A DNA stretch of 41,946 nucleotides from a virus: IMG/VR virus record IMGVR_UViG_3300027973_000090, positions 1 to 41,946 of that record; one strand, 5' to 3'. Made by a program: the position numbers and the translations under genes. A model generated the notes under the pieces. That model was not told the DNA's origin. It was given only the letters and a program-made list of their open reading frames with translations, and searched no databases. Of the stretch, positions 39,935-41,946 are shown one piece after another. The number at the start of each line of letters is the position of its first letter. Position 1 is the stretch's first letter.

Positions 39935-40551
39935 GTTGTTTGTTTTGGGTAAGGTAATATTTCATACCTTAATTTATTTAATAATTGTTTTTTACGTTTT
40001 TTATTTGCGTTAAAATAAACATATCTGTGCTTACGTGGACGATCAACCAAAGTAAATTTATCGCCATACTTTTCTCTTATTTCAACTGCTGTATATTTAT
40101 CTGCAATTGTCTGGCAATGCTTATTAATTCCTTCAATTGTCTAGTTAGTACGTTTTGCAGATAATCCGGTATAAATCCAGTTAGTTGCTTGATATATTAC
40201 CCCTAAATGGCCTTGTTGAATTTCCGCATAACTTACAACTATCTCTTTACATACTTTATTAATTGTATTGCCGATTAAAAAACTTTCTCCGTTCTTTTCT
40301 ACAGTATCATAAACCTATAATTTATTTAACTCAATTACATTACTACTTTCTGAAATACCGCATAATCCTGTTCGTAATGATGATGATGAAGGTGTGCCAT
40401 ATACAATAACCCCTTTAATATCTTCGCCTAAAAATAATCCAAACGCAAAACTGCATGGACACTTACGGTGTAGATAATGTTTTTCAACTACTATATTCAT
40501 AGCCGTTTTGTATGCAATCTGTTTAATCTGGTATTTATCTTTTAAACTCAT
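39931..40551 (-). pseudogene. Mom-like adenine-modification gene with two in-frame TAG codons
   Basis: The frame runs 206 codons from ATG 40551 to TGA 39931, interrupted only by TAG at 40317-40315 (codon 79) and 40143-40141 (codon 137). Mom-like features are EKHYLHRKCPCSFAFGLF, VIVYGTPSSSS, EIVVSYAEIQQGH and YQATNWIYTGLSAKRTN. In the Mom-like proteins I recall, both TAG sites carry tryptophan (NRLW and KRTDW), so each could be one TGG to TAG change. No frameshift is present, and the end overlaps the next gene as ATGA. Mom-type enzymes modify adenine to evade restriction. It may be a pseudogene or a suppressed gene. Confidence 0.8.
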
Positions 40552-40638
40552 TTCAGCAAATTTAGTAAAACTATTTTAAAATAATATTTTTTTATTCAAA
40601 ATGTTTGTTTTAATTTTGCCATAAATAACCCCAACATT
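40552..40638. promoter_or_regulatory. Divergent promoter region between the two early operons
   Basis: On the minus strand TAAATTTG, a perfect -7 match, lies 5 bp before the Mom-like ATG. It overlaps the shared motif AGTAAAACTA (40564-40573). On the plus strand TAATTTTG (40611-40618) is a -7 match 20 bp before the first plus-strand ATG. Neither has a clear -33 TTTG at 19 bp, so these are moderate calls. Confidence 0.45.
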
Positions 40639-40827
40639 ATGCCTAAATACAAAGACTACTACTACACTACCCACAGCACACCATTCGTAGAGAAAACCGG
40701 CGAACCGCCGATATTATTATGGGGCTGGGTGATAGAAGATACAAAGCAAACGAATGTGGATGATCTGGCCAGCGAAGAAGATGCGATGATTGATGTGGAG
40801 GATGCTATTGATGAATATTATTATTAA
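40639..40827 (+). CDS. Small acidic protein, first gene of the plus-strand operon
   Basis: A 62-residue protein with a tyrosine-rich start (MPKYKDYYYTTHSTPF), a GWVIED core and a very acidic C-terminal half (EEDAMIDVEDAIDE). Charge like this occurs in DNA-mimic or anti-restriction proteins, but no family is recognised. It follows a -7-like promoter site by 20 bp. Confidence 0.6.
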   Translation: MPKYKDYYYTTHSTPFVEKTGEPPILLWGWVIEDTKQTNVDDLASEEDAMIDVEDAIDEYYY

Positions 40828-40841
40828 AAACAACATAACCC

Positions 40842-41135
40842 ATGACCAACAAAGACAGCATACAGCAGAAGCATTTGGAAGCAATAAATGACGTAACAGC
40901 AGATACAAGTATGTGGGGTGAATATGGAGGTATAAATGTAGAAAGTAAAAAAGATGCCGCCACCTCCTGCACAACAATAACAATAGATTCAATATCAGAT
41001 TGGGAACAATGGAAGATTGATAATGAATATCTCCGGTTTGGGCTTAATAATACCTACTATAAAAAAGGTACTAATAAAGAGTTTACCCATTCTGAATTGA
41101 TACAACTATTCCTTAACCAAAAAGCAAAAATATAA
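40842..41135 (+). CDS. Protein of unknown function carrying the duplicated segment
   Basis: A 97-residue protein. The C-terminal LNNTYYKKGTNKEFTHSE lies in DNA that is copied exactly at the left edge. It has WGEYGG and SDWEQW clusters. No family is recognised. Its 14-bp and 2-bp spacing to neighbours supports one operon. Confidence 0.6.
   Translation: MTNKDSIQQKHLEAINDVTADTSMWGEYGGINVESKKDAATSCTTITIDSISDWEQWKIDNEYLRFGLNNTYYKKGTNKEFTHSELIQLFLNQKAKI
41046..41107. repeat. Right copy of the 62-bp exact repeat
   Basis: This segment is identical to positions 1-62 and lies inside a plus-strand gene. The flanking sequence differs on the right side from that at position 63. The left edge of the other copy is the end of the window, so the true match length could be greater. 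Confidence 0.95.
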
Positions 41136-41137
41136 TT

Positions 41138-41392
41138 ATGAAAAAATTACTTACAGCAGCAGCGGTATTATTAAGTCTTAACTGTTTTTCTCAAAAAGTA
41201 TCTGGTGATACTTTAATTGTCAACTCTGACAAAATAAAATGGGTAATGATTGGCGGTGAATTATACGAGGTAAAAAAAAGTGTAACGCTGGAGAAAAAAA
41301 ACACTTTTACAATATCAACGGGGTTGTGGTGGAAAGGATACGGCATGGATACAGTATTTAACAGATGGCAGCCAAAATTTGAAAATAATTAA
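41138..41392 (+). CDS. Small secreted protein
   Basis: An 84-residue protein with an N-terminal signal peptide (MKKLLTAAAVLLSLNCFSQ) and a short beta-rich exported domain (TLIVNSDKIKWVMIGGELYE). The export signal is of the Bacteroidota style also seen on the fibre-like proteins. A role in the cell envelope during infection is possible. No family is recognised. Confidence 0.6.
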   Translation: MKKLLTAAAVLLSLNCFSQKVSGDTLIVNSDKIKWVMIGGELYEVKKSVTLEKKNTFTISTGLWWKGYGMDTVFNRWQPKFENN

Positions 41393-41409
41393 CCAAAAAG
41401 CAAAGTAAC

Positions 41410-41718
41410 ATGACACAGCTAACAGATAATCTTTATGCGTTGGAAATTCCTTCTAAAGCGAGAAATTTTGGGTTCTCACAGGGAGGGTATTTTGGTTGGG
41501 GTAGTAATGGTAAAACTACCGTTACTACTTTACATATTGATATAAATTCAATCATCGGCACAGTAACAAAGGATAACATATACTTTGATTGTGGGGAATT
41601 AATTAATCCTGATAAAATTAATTTATCTAAACGAGTTTTAGAATCTGCTTTCCGTTCCCTCCTTACATCCAAAGGACTAACAGAATATTATAAATTAGTA
41701 ATCATTAAAAAAGTATAA
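41410..41718 (+). CDS. Protein of unknown function
   Basis: A 102-residue protein with aromatic and glycine-rich segments (FGFSQGGYFGWGSNGKT) followed by a TLHIDINSIIGTVTK strand and a LTEYYKLVIIKK end. There is no signal peptide. It lies between a secreted protein and a DUF551-like protein in the same operon. Confidence 0.55.
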   Translation: MTQLTDNLYALEIPSKARNFGFSQGGYFGWGSNGKTTVTTLHIDINSIIGTVTKDNIYFDCGELINPDKINLSKRVLESAFRSLLTSKGLTEYYKLVIIKKV

Positions 41719-41720
41719 CA

Positions 41721-41946
41721 ATGAAATGGATTAAAGCAAGTGAAAGACTGCCAAATAATAGAGGGATATATTTTGTAAAGGTTATTCATAAAAATGATGA
41801 CCCAAGAAACGATGATGCGTATTTAAAAGATACATGGTTACTTGATGATAAAGGTACATTGGTGGCAACTGCATTTAACATAGAAGATATTAAGTGGTAT
41901 ATTCTTTCTGAATGGCTTGACGAATCCCCCCAACCATCAGCACCAT
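41721..41946 (+). CDS. DUF551-like protein, cut by the right edge
   Basis: It starts MKWIKASERLPNNRGIYFVK and contains EWLDESPQP, the hallmark opening and closing of the DUF551 family, which is common in phages and has no known function. The reading frame reaches the window end after 75 codons without a stop. If the right edge were joined to position 1, the next codon would be TAA, but that join is unproven. Confidence 0.7.
   Translation, partial: MKWIKASERLPNNRGIYFVKVIHKNDDPRNDDAYLKDTWLLDDKGTLVATAFNIEDIKWYILSEWLDESPQPSAP

Noticed and set aside
39931-40551. Genome-wide reassignment of TAG to an amino acid
   Set aside because: TAG is the terminal codon of the capsid, chaperone, DUF616-type, DegT-like and 39394 genes, and reading through would add only short unrelated tails.
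1-41946. tRNA genes, integrase or attachment sites
   Set aside because: No cloverleaf-like sequence with a CCA-type end, no recombinase motifs and no att-like duplication apart from the 62-bp chimeric repeat were seen.

Overview
This window is nearly all of a tailed-phage genome with siphovirus-type gene order. The host is very probably a member of the Bacteroidota. The reasons are AT-rich DNA, starts preceded by A-rich sequence instead of Shine-Dalgarno motifs, promoter-like sites of the TTTG / TAnnTTTG type, and Bacteroidota-style signal peptides and tail proteins. I see no integrase, lysogeny repressor, RNA polymerase, tRNA, CRISPR array or reverse transcriptase, so a lytic phage is the simplest reading (inference).

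Almost every gene lies on the minus strand, so the order of expression runs right to left. Positions 40551 to 33046 hold the early and replication block: a Mom-like DNA-modification gene interrupted by two in-frame TAG codons, a ribbon-helix-helix protein, a pentapeptide-repeat protein, a Sak4-like recombination ATPase, an SSB-like protein, a PD-(D/E)XK nuclease and a primase/helicase. This block ends in a strong terminator (32994-33022). Next comes a 290-bp gene-free region packed with direct and inverted GTAAAAC/GTTTTAC repeats, then the terminase small subunit. Between the small and large terminase subunits sits a 7.4-kb glycan island of eleven genes: glycosyltransferases, GDP-mannose 4,6-dehydratase, a short DegT-type aminotransferase, three methyltransferases, a cupin and a small membrane protein.

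From 24.9 kb to 10.7 kb the head and tail genes are canonical: large terminase, portal, minor head protein, prohead protease, HK97 capsid, connectors, tail terminator, tail tube, a tail assembly chaperone pair joined by a probable -1 frameshift, tape measure and distal tail proteins. From 10.7 to 3.1 kb lie fibre and adhesin-like proteins, three of which carry Sec-type signal peptides and two of which end in SPRY-like domains. From 3.1 to 0.7 kb is a lysis cassette with a candidate unimolecular spanin, several small membrane proteins and an endolysin. A metallophosphoesterase gene is cut at the left edge. A short plus-strand operon (40639 to the right end) encodes small accessory proteins.

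The first 62 bases are an exact copy of 41046-41107 and cut the phosphoesterase gene at position 63. The left end is therefore a chimeric junction, either an assembly join or a deletion/circular variant, and not a natural gene boundary.

The observations most worth following up are: two leader RNAs whose terminator loops are each complementary over 7 nt to an upstream hairpin loop; the Mom-like gene with TAG at two positions where I expect tryptophan; the repeat array and the matching palindrome inside a near-perfect promoter; the glycan island between the terminase genes; and the secreted-looking SPRY/beta-helix proteins.
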